Shown piece after piece: positions 5,941-12,819 of a stretch of 19,373 bases of DNA. The notes below the pieces were generated by a model. The model was given only the letters and a program-made list of their open reading frames with translations, ran no database searches and had not been told where the DNA came from. A program made the translations under genes and the position numbers. Every line of letters begins with the position of its first letter. Within the stretch, counting starts at the first letter, position 1. The DNA is from CAIYPH01 sp043744375 (lineage in GTDB: Bacteria > Pseudomonadota > Alphaproteobacteria > Acetobacterales > Acetobacteraceae), in NCBI GenBank assembly GCA_043744375.1, contig JAYTUU010000114.1:1-19373 (forward strand), in the 5' to 3' direction.

Positions 5941-5968
5941 TTGCATGCCCGGCACTTCCCTGTATAAG
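5941..5968 (+). promoter_or_regulatory. candidate sigma-70-type promoter for rpsF-rpsR-rplI
   Basis: TTGCAT (5941-5946) and TATAAG (5963-5968) are separated by 16 bp, downstream of an AT-rich stretch (5822-5910). Transcription would begin near 5975, leaving a leader of about 100 bases before rpsF. Both boxes are reasonable matches and the position fits a ribosomal protein operon. Between 5811 and 5940 I see no gene. Confidence 0.5.
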
Positions 5969-5974
5969 CCGCCG

Positions 5975-6075
5975 CTCCCTGCCGGGAGAGACGGCCTTTT
6001 CCGGCTATGTCCACGCGCCATGGTGGCGCGAGACCTCATCCGGGTCTGGGGCAGAGACAAGCCATAGGGGGAAGC
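5975..6075 (+). promoter_or_regulatory. structured leader of the rpsF operon
   Basis: The putative 5' leader contains the hairpin CGCGCCA-TGG-TGGCGCG (6014-6030), then GACC/GGTC pairing around TCATCCG (6032-6046). Leaders of rpsF operons in many bacteria carry an S6:S18 binding motif used for autoregulation. I see structure in the expected place but cannot confirm the consensus. The ribosome binding site AGGGGGA is at 6066-6072. Confidence 0.35.
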
Positions 6076-6597
6076 ATGCCGCTATATGAAGTCGTGTTCA
6101 TCGCACGCAATGACGTTACGCAACAACAGGTTGAGGCGATTGCCGATACCATCGGCGCCCAGGTGGATGCCGATGCCGGCCTCACGCCCGCAGCGGTCGC
6201 CGAGGGCGAGAAGCCGGTTTCGGTTTCCGTCAAGAAGCGCGAATACTGGGGCCTGCGTAGCCTCGCCTACCGGATCAAGAAGAACCGCAAGGGCCACTAC
6301 ATGCTCCTCGCCATGGAAGCGAAGCCCGCTGCCATCGTCGAAATGGAGCGCCAGCTTGGCCTCAACGAGGACGTGCTGCGGTTCATGACGATCCGTCTGG
6401 AAACCATCGACGAGAACCCGAGCGCCATCCTGTCGCGCAAATCCGACGATCGCGAGCGCAGCTTCCGTGGCCCCAAGCCCGCCGGCCGCTTCGATAGCGG
6501 GCGCAAGCGCGGCTATGACGACCGCGAGGAGTTCCGCGCCCGTGACGAGTCGCCGCGCGACGATTCACGCGGCGAATTCCGCGGCATCGAGGAGTAA
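6076..6597 (+). CDS. rpsF: 30S ribosomal protein S6
   Basis: S6 sits in the platform of the small ribosomal subunit as a partner of S18. The 173-residue product begins MPLYEVVFIARND, the usual S6 opening. The core continues through REYWGLRSLAYRIKKNRKGHYMLL to VLRFMTIRLE. After about residue 110 there is a long hydrophilic Arg/Asp/Glu-rich tail, common in alphaproteobacterial S6, which has no defined fold. ATG 6076 is chosen because it follows a strong AGGGGGA site and matches the family N-terminus. An upstream in-frame start at 6007 would add 23 residues that overlap the leader hairpin. rpsR begins 6 bp after the stop. Confidence 0.98.
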   Translation: MPLYEVVFIARNDVTQQQVEAIADTIGAQVDADAGLTPAAVAEGEKPVSVSVKKREYWGLRSLAYRIKKNRKGHYMLLAMEAKPAAIVEMERQLGLNEDVLRFMTIRLETIDENPSAILSRKSDDRERSFRGPKPAGRFDSGRKRGYDDREEFRARDESPRDDSRGEFRGIEE

Positions 6598-6603
6598 TCA
6601 TTC

Positions 6604-6885
6604 ATGTCCGACATCAATAACGACGATGTGAACCCCGCCACCCGCCGCTCCGCCGTGGGCGCGCGCCGGCCGTTCTACCGCCGCCGCAAGTCCTGCCCGT
6701 TCTCGGGCGCCGGCGCGCCGGTGATCGACTACAAGGACGTGCGCCTGCTGTCGCGCTTCCTGTCCGAGCGCGGCAAGATCGTGCCGAGCCGGATCACCGC
6801 GGTTTCGGCCAAGAAGCAGCGCCTGCTGGCCAATGCCATCAAGCGCGCCCGCTTCCTGGCGCTGCTGCCCTATATTCTCGCCTGA
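6604..6885 (+). CDS. rpsR: 30S ribosomal protein S18
   Basis: S18 binds S6 and 16S rRNA in the small-subunit platform. The 93-residue protein has a variable N-terminal tail, then RRPFYRRRKSCPFSG, followed by the conserved IDYKDVRLLSRFLSERGKI and the segment PSRITAVSAKKQRLL. The remaining sequence, ANAIKRARFLALLPY, ends the family signature. Only one Cys (in KSCPFSG) is present. The start overlaps the translational context of the rpsF end, with GGAG at the rpsF stop acting as ribosome binding site. rplI follows after 13 bp, the standard order. Confidence 0.98.
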   Translation: MSDINNDDVNPATRRSAVGARRPFYRRRKSCPFSGAGAPVIDYKDVRLLSRFLSERGKIVPSRITAVSAKKQRLLANAIKRARFLALLPYILA

Positions 6886-6898
6886 GGGGAGCACCACC

Positions 6899-7471
6899 AT
6901 GGCACAAACCGTCGAACTGATCCTGCTCCAGCGCGTCGACAAGCTCGGCCAGATGGGCGAGCGCGTGCGCGTGAAGCCGGGCTATGCCCGTAACTTCCTG
7001 CTGCCGCAGAAGAAGGCGATCCGGGCGAACAAGGACAATCTCGCGAAGTTCGAGACCCAGCGCGCCCAGCTCGAAGCACAGAACATCAAACGGCGCGACG
7101 AAGCCGAACGGGTGGCCGAACGCGTCGGTGGCCTGTCGGTCGTGATCGTCCGCCAAGCCGGCGAGTCGGGCATTCTCTACGGCTCCGTCTCCTCGCGCGA
7201 CATCGCCGAGGGCTGCACCGCCGGCGGGCTGTCAGTCAATCGCGGCCAGGTCATCCTCGGCAACCCGATCAAGACGCTCGGGCTATCCAAGGTCTCGGTC
7301 GTGCTGCACCCGGAAGTCTCGATCTCCGTCACCGTCAACGTGGCGCGCAGCATCGAGGAAGCCGAGAAGCAGATGCGCGGCGAAGCGGTCGGCCAGGCGG
7401 CCGAGGAGGAAGCCGAGGTGAGCCTCGAAGACCTGCTCGACGGCGAATTGTCGGCGGCCCAGGACAGCTGA
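6899..7471 (+). CDS. rplI: 50S ribosomal protein L9
   Basis: L9 is an elongated two-domain protein of the large subunit that binds 23S rRNA near the base of the L1 stalk. The 190-residue product begins AQTVELILLQRVDKLGQ and contains the N-domain rRNA-binding signature GERVRVKPGYARNFLLPQ. The connecting helix (about residues 42-75) follows, then the C-domain with GILYGSVSSRDIAE. An acidic tail of some 40 residues extends past the usual core and is frequent in alphaproteobacteria. ATG 6899 follows GAGGGGA. A longer in-frame start at 6833 lies inside rpsR and lacks family support. A hairpin terminator ends the operon. Confidence 0.98.
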   Translation: MAQTVELILLQRVDKLGQMGERVRVKPGYARNFLLPQKKAIRANKDNLAKFETQRAQLEAQNIKRRDEAERVAERVGGLSVVIVRQAGESGILYGSVSSRDIAEGCTAGGLSVNRGQVILGNPIKTLGLSKVSVVLHPEVSISVTVNVARSIEEAEKQMRGEAVGQAAEEEAEVSLEDLLDGELSAAQDS

Positions 7472-7504
7472 GGCTCCACGCCTGACGCTCACTGATCCGT
7501 GATC

Positions 7505-7538
7505 CAAGCCCCCATTCCCGCGCCGGGATGGGGGCTTG
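7505..7538 (+). terminator. hairpin terminator after rplI
   Basis: CAAGCCCCCATTCCCG and CGGGATGGGGGCTTG pair around CGC with one bulged T. AATTATT follows directly. It lies 33 bp past the rplI stop, as expected for the end of the ribosomal operon. The U-tract is short and mixed with A, so termination may be partial. Confidence 0.7.
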
Positions 7539-7603
7539 AATTATTCGTTGAACCTGTAGCACACTTCTGCGTTGACGTTCCACCTGACGAAATGAGGGGG
7601 AAT

Positions 7604-8839
7604 ATGCGCACGGTATTGGATCGTATCCTCGGACGCCTCATCGGCATCGGACGTCTGACCGTCCGCTGGCCCGATGGCCATAGTACCACATATGCGGGCA
7701 CCCCCGGCCCCGAAGCCGAGATTGCCCTGCGCGACTGGGCCACCGTGCGCCGGCTGACGCTGCGGCCAGGGCTCGCAACCGGCGAGGCCTATATGGACGG
7801 CGGGCTGGAGCCGATCGGGTGCAGCATCTACGAGGCGCTGGACACGCTGATCACCAACCTCGCCGCCGAACCCGCGGGGCATCCCGCACTCGCCCTCGGC
7901 GCCATGGTGGGGCGGCTCACCCGCCGCCTCGCACAGTTCAACCCCGCCACCCGCGCGCGACGCAACGCCGCCCACCACTACGACCTCAACGGCCAGCTCT
8001 ACAGCCTGTTCCTCGACGCCGACCGGCAATACTCCTGCGCCTACTTCCCGACCGGCGCGGAAAGCCTCGAAGCCGCCCAGATCGCCAAGAAACACCACAT
8101 CGCCAGCAAGCTCATGCTCGACCGCCCCGATCTTGAGGTGCTCGATATCGGCTGCGGTTGGGGCGGCATGGCGCTCACACTGGCGCGCGATTACGGCGCC
8201 CGCGTCACCGGCATCACCCTCTCGCAGGAGCAACTCGCCGCGGCCCGGGCACGCGCGGAAGCGGAAGGCCTCGCCGATCGCGTGCAGTTCGAACTGCGCG
8301 ACTACCGGGCACTCGATCGGCGTTTCGACCGCATCGTCTCCGTCGGCATGTTCGAACATGTCGGCGTCAATCACTACCGGGAATTCTTCGACGTGGTGAA
8401 ACGCAGCCTGGCGCATGACGGCATCGCCCTCGTCCACGCCATCGGCCGCAATACCCCGCCAGCCGCCACCAACCCGTGGATCACGAAATACATCTTCCCC
8501 GGCGGCTACTGCCCGGCACTGTCGGAAGTGACGCCCGCCATCGAACGCGCCGGACTGGCCACCACCGATATCGAAATCCTGCGGCTCCACTACGCCGAAA
8601 CCCTGCACCACTGGCGCCGCCGCTTCGCCGCCAACCGAACCGCCATCGAAAACCTCTACGACGAACGGTTCTGCCGCATGTTCGAGTTCTACCTCTGCGG
8701 CAGCGAAATCGCGTTCCGGCGGGAAGGGCAAATGATCTTCCAGATCCAACTCACCCGCCAACAATCGACGGCACCCCGCACACGGGATTATATGTATCGG
8801 GACGGCACCAGCGCTCGGGCGCAGGTGGCGGCGGCGTAG
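7604..8839 (+). CDS. cfa: cyclopropane-fatty-acyl-phospholipid synthase
   Basis: This enzyme uses S-adenosylmethionine to add a methylene bridge to unsaturated acyl chains of membrane phospholipids, a change linked to acid and stationary-phase tolerance. The 411-residue protein has an N-terminal lipid-binding domain and a C-terminal methyltransferase domain. Visible motifs are HHYDLNGQLYSLFLD (124-138), YSCAYF with Cys145, and the SAM-binding LDIGCGWGG (180-188). VGMFEHVGVNHY and FPGGYCPAL come later, both typical of the family. ATG 7604 follows GAGGGGG and gives the normal length. Another ATG four codons upstream (7592) is possible. It stands alone. Related SAM-dependent mycolate-type methyltransferases share the motifs, but the two-domain length favours Cfa. 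Confidence 0.93.
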   Translation: MRTVLDRILGRLIGIGRLTVRWPDGHSTTYAGTPGPEAEIALRDWATVRRLTLRPGLATGEAYMDGGLEPIGCSIYEALDTLITNLAAEPAGHPALALGAMVGRLTRRLAQFNPATRARRNAAHHYDLNGQLYSLFLDADRQYSCAYFPTGAESLEAAQIAKKHHIASKLMLDRPDLEVLDIGCGWGGMALTLARDYGARVTGITLSQEQLAAARARAEAEGLADRVQFELRDYRALDRRFDRIVSVGMFEHVGVNHYREFFDVVKRSLAHDGIALVHAIGRNTPPAATNPWITKYIFPGGYCPALSEVTPAIERAGLATTDIEILRLHYAETLHHWRRRFAANRTAIENLYDERFCRMFEFYLCGSEIAFRREGQMIFQIQLTRQQSTAPRTRDYMYRDGTSARAQVAAA

Positions 8840-9120
8840 CAAGCGCGCCTCCGGCGGCGTCGTGCGCAGCGCGCCTCCGGCGGCAAAGGGGCATGCCCCT
8901 TTGATCCCCCCGACTGCTCGCGGCTGCGGCACCAGCCTTCGGGCGATATCGACATCCTTGCTTGCGCCGCAGGCAATCAACATTGCGGCTTGCCAGACCC
9001 GTCCAGCGGTCGCGTGGAATGCTGGGCTTCGCCGACCAACGCGGTGAGATCGTACATCAGCCGCCATAAGTCGGGGGGATCAAAGGGGCGTGCCCCTTTG
9101 CCACCGGAGGTTTGCTTGCC
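8839..9120. repeat. family A MITE-like element, copy 1
   Basis: The element fills the whole gap between the convergent cfa and HAD-like genes. Its ends are inverted repeats, 8871-8915 against 9069-9113, matching at 40 of 45 positions. Each contains a 20-bp palindrome (CAAAGGGGCATGCCCCTTTG at 8884-8903 and its variant at 9081-9100). The core holds a 27-base block (8957-8983) found exactly, inverted, in copy 2. An additional duplicated end, 8848-8874, precedes the left arm and matches 2952-2978. The right end lies against the stop codon of the HAD-like gene. I see no transposase or other gene in it. Confidence 0.85.
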
Positions 9121-9981
9121 TTACCAGACGAACGCCGGCAGGCATGCAACGGGCCTGAGTCCTGCGGCGGCGGCGGCGGCATCGATTGCGGTGGGGCTAT
9201 TGCCGAGTTCGGCGGAGTGGATGCCGCCGAGGATCCAGCAGGAGTCGATGTTGGCGGATGTGGCGCCGGCGATATCGGTGCGCAGGGCGTCGCCGACGGC
9301 GAGGACTCGGGAGCGGTCGAGGCCGAGCATTTGGAGGACGGGGGTGTAGATGGCGGGGTCTGGTTTGCCGATCCAGCGGGTGGTTCCGCCGAGGGTTTCG
9401 TAGTGTTCGGTGAGGGCTCCGGCGCAGATGAGGCGGTTGCCGCCGCGAATGACTTCGAGGTCTGGGTTGGCGCAGACCATGGGCAGGCGGGCGGCGAGGC
9501 ATTCGGCGAGGAGGGGGTGCCAGGCGGAGACTTCGGTTGTGCTGCCGAGGTCATCGGGGCCGGTGTTCAGGACGAAATCGGCTTCAGCGGGGGTGGCGAC
9601 CATGGTGAGGTCGAGGTTTTCGATGACGTTATGGTCGCGTTCGGGGCCGAGGTGAAAGACGCGTTTACCCAGCGCGGCGAAGAAGGGGTCGGTGCGGTCG
9701 CGTAGCATGCGGTGGGTGGCTTCGCCGCTGGTGAGGATGCCCGTGTAGCGGTCGTCGGCGATGCCCATGCCACGCATGGCGGCCTGGGCGACGTGGGCGC
9801 GGCGGGGCGCGTTGGACAGCAGGATGGTGGGTTTGCCGGCGGCCTTGAGGTGGTTCAGGCAGGCGATGGCGCCGGGGTAGGGGGTGACGCCGTCGTGGAT
9901 GACGCCCCAGAGGTCGAGGATGAAGCCGTCGTAGCGGGCGGCGAGTTCGGCGAAATGGTGCAGATGATGCATGGATCTCAT
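9121..9981 (-). CDS. HAD-superfamily class IIA-like protein (TIGR01459 type)
   Basis: This 286-residue protein belongs to the haloacid dehalogenase superfamily with a C2-type cap, like NagD and pyridoxal phosphatases. Motif I is DLWGVIHDG (23-31), with Asp23 as the nucleophile. Motif II is LLSNAPR with Ser56, motif III is GKPDPAIY with Lys206, and motif IV is GDALRTD (Asp231, Asp236). Trp25 occupies the place of the second motif-I aspartate that acts as general acid/base. DVWGV/DLWGV is, as I recall, characteristic of this alphaproteobacterial subfamily, whose substrate is unknown. It overlaps pyrD by 4 bp (ATGA), so the two are translationally coupled. A start three codons later (MHHLHH) is possible. 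Confidence 0.85.
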   Translation of the reverse strand: MRSMHHLHHFAELAARYDGFILDLWGVIHDGVTPYPGAIACLNHLKAAGKPTILLSNAPRRAHVAQAAMRGMGIADDRYTGILTSGEATHRMLRDRTDPFFAALGKRVFHLGPERDHNVIENLDLTMVATPAEADFVLNTGPDDLGSTTEVSAWHPLLAECLAARLPMVCANPDLEVIRGGNRLICAGALTEHYETLGGTTRWIGKPDPAIYTPVLQMLGLDRSRVLAVGDALRTDIAGATSANIDSCWILGGIHSAELGNSPTAIDAAAAAAGLRPVACLPAFVW

Positions 9982-11027
9982 CGGATGTCGGCGCCGATGG
10001 CGTCGGCGATGGTGGGGAAGCCTTGTTGCGCCAGCAAACCGGGCAGGTCGCGGCGGAGGCGGCCGATCAGGGCGGGGCCTTCATAGGCGAAGCCGGTGTA
10101 GAGCTGCACCAGGCTGGCGCCGGCTCGAATTTTTTGCAGTGCGTCGGCCGCGGAGAAGATGCCGCCGACGCCGATCAGTACCAGGCGACCGCGGGCGAGG
10201 CGGGCGGCGCTGGCGAGCACGCGGGTCGAGGGGGCGAGGAGCGGGCGCCCGGACAGGCCGCCGGCCTGGCGGGCCTCGCCGGAGCGCAGGTTGGGCGGGC
10301 GGGCGATGGTGGTGTTGCTGACGATCAGGCCCTGGACGCTGGCGGCGATGCAGGTTTCGACGACCGATTCGAGGCCGGCATCCGAGAGGTCCGGGGCGAT
10401 TTTCACCAGCAGCGGCGGGTGGGAGGGGACGGCGGCGTTGACGGCCTGCAGGATGGCGCGCAGCCGGGCCTCGCTTTGCAGGTCGCGCAGGCCGGGCGTG
10501 TTGGGGGAGGAGACGTTGATCACCACGTAGTCGGCGTGCGGGGCGACGGCGGCGATGAGGGCGGGGTAGTCGCGCTCGGGTTCGGCGCCGTCCTTGTTGA
10601 TGCCGACGTTGGCGCCGACCGGCACCGCGCCGCGGGTGTAGCGTTTCAGGTTGGCGAGGTAGGTGGCGAGGCCGGCGTTGTTGAAGCCCATGCGGTTGAT
10701 CACCGCGCCGTCCTCGGTGAGGCGGAACAGGCGGGGCGTCGGGTTGCCGGCCTGTGGGCGGGGGGTGACGGTGCCGGCCTCGACGAAGCCGAAGCCGAGG
10801 CGGGCGAGCGGGGTGAGGGCGACGGCGTCCTTGTCGAACCCGGCGGCGAGGCCGATGGGGTTGCGCAAGCGCAGGCCGAGCACGTCGATCGCGAGGGCAG
10901 GGTCGTCGGTGCTGCGATCGGCGCCGACGAGGCCGGCGGCGAGGGCACGCAAGGCCAGGCGGTGGGCGCGCTCGGGGTCCATCAACCGCATCAGCGGCAC
11001 GGCAAGGCTGGCGAGGGCTGGGGTCAT
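9978..11027 (-). CDS. pyrD: dihydroorotate dehydrogenase (quinone), class 2
   Basis: PyrD oxidises dihydroorotate to orotate in pyrimidine biosynthesis, passing electrons to membrane quinones. The 349-residue protein has an N-terminal helical segment (1-40), typical of membrane-associated class 2 enzymes. The FMN barrel carries GLAAGFDKDA (59-68), NRMGFNNAG (111-119), VGANVGINKD (137-146) and VINVSSPNTPGLRDLQ (169-184). The serine in the last motif marks class 2, whereas class 1 has Cys. VGVGGIFSAADALQKI and ASLVQLYTGF bind the FMN phosphate. ATG 11027 is preceded by GGTAGAG. It is followed by, and overlaps, the HAD-like gene. Its upstream neighbour ends 53 bp away on the same strand, so read-through is possible. 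Confidence 0.97.
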   Translation of the reverse strand: MTPALASLAVPLMRLMDPERAHRLALRALAAGLVGADRSTDDPALAIDVLGLRLRNPIGLAAGFDKDAVALTPLARLGFGFVEAGTVTPRPQAGNPTPRLFRLTEDGAVINRMGFNNAGLATYLANLKRYTRGAVPVGANVGINKDGAEPERDYPALIAAVAPHADYVVINVSSPNTPGLRDLQSEARLRAILQAVNAAVPSHPPLLVKIAPDLSDAGLESVVETCIAASVQGLIVSNTTIARPPNLRSGEARQAGGLSGRPLLAPSTRVLASAARLARGRLVLIGVGGIFSAADALQKIRAGASLVQLYTGFAYEGPALIGRLRRDLPGLLAQQGFPTIADAIGADIR

Positions 11028-11066
11028 GGCACTCTACCTGCCGGATTCCGGCCGGTTCCGAAAGGG

Positions 11067-11081
11067 GGAGGCGCGCTTGCC
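11067..11081. repeat. 15-bp remnant of a family A end upstream of pyrD
   Basis: GGAGGCGCGCTTGCC is identical to the reversed end of family A copy 2 (13972-13986). Its last base is the first base of the flavoprotein stop codon (11081-11083, read on the minus strand). The palindromic core is absent. Chance is possible, since the word is GC-rich. Confidence 0.4.
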
Positions 11082-12493
11082 TAACCCTCGCTGCCGGCGA
11101 GTTCCCCGACTGTGATCGGCTTGAGCGGCGGGCGAATGCGGTAATAGCCGATTTCGGCGGGTGGGCGGCCGTGGATTTCGGCCATCAGTTCGGTGACGAT
11201 CGGGCCGCAGAGGCGGCCTTGGCAGGGGCCCATGCCGGCGCGCAGGAAGGATTTGGCCTGGTTCGGGCCCTGCGCGCCGTTGCGGGCGACGGCGCGGACG
11301 GCGCCGGCGGTGACTTCTTCGCAGCGGCAGATCGTGACGTCATCGGGCGGGGTGGTGATCCAGGGTGGCGGGGCGAAGAGGCGGTCGAGGAAGGGGCGGA
11401 TGGCGAGGTGGGCGGCGAGGTGCCGGCGTTCGGGGGCGGCCAGGCGGTCCCGGGCGGCGGTGTCGAGTGTGCCGATGCGATGCAGGATGGCGGCGGCGGC
11501 GATGCGGCCCTGGTATTCGGCGGCGCGGGCACCGCCGATGCCGCCGCTGTCGCCGGCGACCAGGATGTTCGGCTGGGTGGTGTTGCCGAAGGTGTCGGTG
11601 CGTGGGCGGAAGCAGTGCTGGACGGCATCCCAGTCGTGCTCGCAACCGAGTGCGCGGGTCATCTGCTGGGCGGGGATGACGCCTTCGTGCAGGGCGACGA
11701 TGCCGGCGCTGAGCCAGAGCGGGCGGCCGCGGCTGGTGAAGGCGATGTCGGTGACTTCCGAGGTGCCCTGTAGTGCGATGTCGGTGACGTGCTTGAACAC
11801 CGGCACGCCTTCGCGTTTGAGGGCGGTTTTGAGCGTGATGCCTTTCCAGAGGTAGGACGGGCCGGCGCCGCGCAGGCCGGCGGGGAGGAAGGGCAGGGCG
11901 GCCATCAGATTTCCGCGCGGCGTGGTGTCGAGCACGGCCATCAGGCGGGCGCCGACGGAGAGGATCTGGGCGGCGAGCAGATAGAGCAGCGGGCCGGCGC
12001 CGGCGAGGACCATGCCTTCGGGCACGACGGCGGCGGATTTCAGCATGGTCTGCACGGCGCCCGCGCTCATCACGCCCGGCAGCGTCCAGCCGGGCACGGG
12101 GACGGGGCGCTCCATGGCGCCGGTGGCGACGAGGATAATGCGGGCGAGGACGGAGCGCGAGGCGCCGTCGCGGCTGATCCAGATTTCGTGGGGGTCGCCC
12201 GGTTCAACGGCGGGGACTACCTGCCAGACCGTGCTGCGCGGCTCGTAGCCGGCGCCGCAGGTGCGGAAGCGGACGACGAGTTCGTCGCCATGGGCGTAGT
12301 CCGGACCCATCTTGTGGAAGAGTTCGGGCATCTGCGCGGACATCGATTCGACGCCGCGATAGATCTGCCCGCCCGGCGTCGGCTGCTCGTCGAGCACGAG
12401 GACGCTGGCATGGTGATCGGCGAGCAGGGTCGCGGCGGCGATGCCGGCGGGGCCGGCGCCGATGATGACGGCATCGAAAATATGCGCGGTCAT
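11081..12493 (-). CDS. FAD/NAD(P)-binding subunit with C-terminal [2Fe-2S] domain of an amine-type dehydrogenase (OoxA/HcnB/LhpE-like)
   Basis: This is the large, pyridine-nucleotide-disulfide-reductase-like subunit of a heteromeric flavin dehydrogenase. The 470-residue protein opens with the FAD motif GAGPAG (12-17) and PGGQIYRG. It has a second nucleotide motif near LILVATGAMERPVPVPGWTLPGV, where the last part is family-typical. It ends in a BFD-like iron-sulfur segment, with Cys389, Cys391, Cys424 and Cys429 in CRCEE and GMGPCQGRLC. Its start overlaps the preceding [2Fe-2S] gene by 4 bp. Together with that gene and the DAO-type gene it matches opine oxidase, HcnABC and D-hydroxyproline dehydrogenase sets. 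The sequence alone does not tell the substrate apart, and cyanide formation should not be inferred. Confidence 0.88.
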   Translation of the reverse strand: MTAHIFDAVIIGAGPAGIAAATLLADHHASVLVLDEQPTPGGQIYRGVESMSAQMPELFHKMGPDYAHGDELVVRFRTCGAGYEPRSTVWQVVPAVEPGDPHEIWISRDGASRSVLARIILVATGAMERPVPVPGWTLPGVMSAGAVQTMLKSAAVVPEGMVLAGAGPLLYLLAAQILSVGARLMAVLDTTPRGNLMAALPFLPAGLRGAGPSYLWKGITLKTALKREGVPVFKHVTDIALQGTSEVTDIAFTSRGRPLWLSAGIVALHEGVIPAQQMTRALGCEHDWDAVQHCFRPRTDTFGNTTQPNILVAGDSGGIGGARAAEYQGRIAAAAILHRIGTLDTAARDRLAAPERRHLAAHLAIRPFLDRLFAPPPWITTPPDDVTICRCEEVTAGAVRAVARNGAQGPNQAKSFLRAGMGPCQGRLCGPIVTELMAEIHGRPPAEIGYYRIRPPLKPITVGELAGSEG

Positions 12494-12819
12494 TCCTCGT
12501 CCTCCGGGTCATCGGCCGTGTCGTCCACGGGTCCGATCGCCTTGGCACCGCGCTGGCGGCGCACGCGCATGCCGGCGGCGACGATGGTCATGCAGGATTG
12601 CCGGCTGCCGATCCCGTCGATTTCCAGCAGGCAATCGAAGCACACGCCCATCATGCACCAGGGCGCGCGCGGGGCGCCGGAGACGGGGGTGGCACGGAAG
12701 CCGCGCAGGCCGGCGGCGAGCAAGGCGGCGGCGACGGACTCGCCCTCGCGCGCCGTGACCAGGCGGCCCTCGAAGTCGAACTCGATCTCGCGGCGGGCGT
12801 CTTCAAGCCGGTGGAACAT
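12490..12819 (-). CDS. small (2Fe-2S) subunit of the same dehydrogenase (HcnA/LhpF-like)
   Basis: This is a 109-residue ferredoxin-like subunit that probably passes electrons between the two flavin subunits. The cluster ligands are Cys55, Cys60, Cys63 and Cys76 (WCMMGVCFDC followed by RQSC), the plant-type spacing of the Fer2_4 family. Before it is RAREGESVAAALLAAGLRGFR-like sequence, normal for the family. The tail after residue 85 is Arg-rich and then acidic. ATG 12819 is chosen because MFHRLED begins the conserved part. A start 28 codons upstream would read far into the DAO gene in another frame and gives a Pro-rich, unconserved start. It overlaps the DAO gene by 17 bp and the FAD gene by 4 bp, so the three are tightly coupled. 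Confidence 0.88.
   Translation of the reverse strand: MFHRLEDARREIEFDFEGRLVTAREGESVAAALLAAGLRGFRATPVSGAPRAPWCMMGVCFDCLLEIDGIGSRQSCMTIVAAGMRVRRQRGAKAIGPVDDTADDPEDEE

Noticed and set aside
7539..7603. Promoter for cfa
   Set aside because: TTGAAC and TTGACG boxes exist, but neither has an acceptable -10 box at 16-18 bp.
7541..9067. A 508-codon open frame on the minus strand opposite cfa
   Set aside because: It is an antisense shadow of cfa joined to the family A repeat. Only the MLIACGASK start, derived from the repeat, recurs elsewhere.
10023..11084. A 353-codon Gly/Ala/Asp-rich plus-strand frame opposite pyrD
   Set aside because: pyrD on the minus strand has complete family motifs. The plus frame is an antisense shadow of it.
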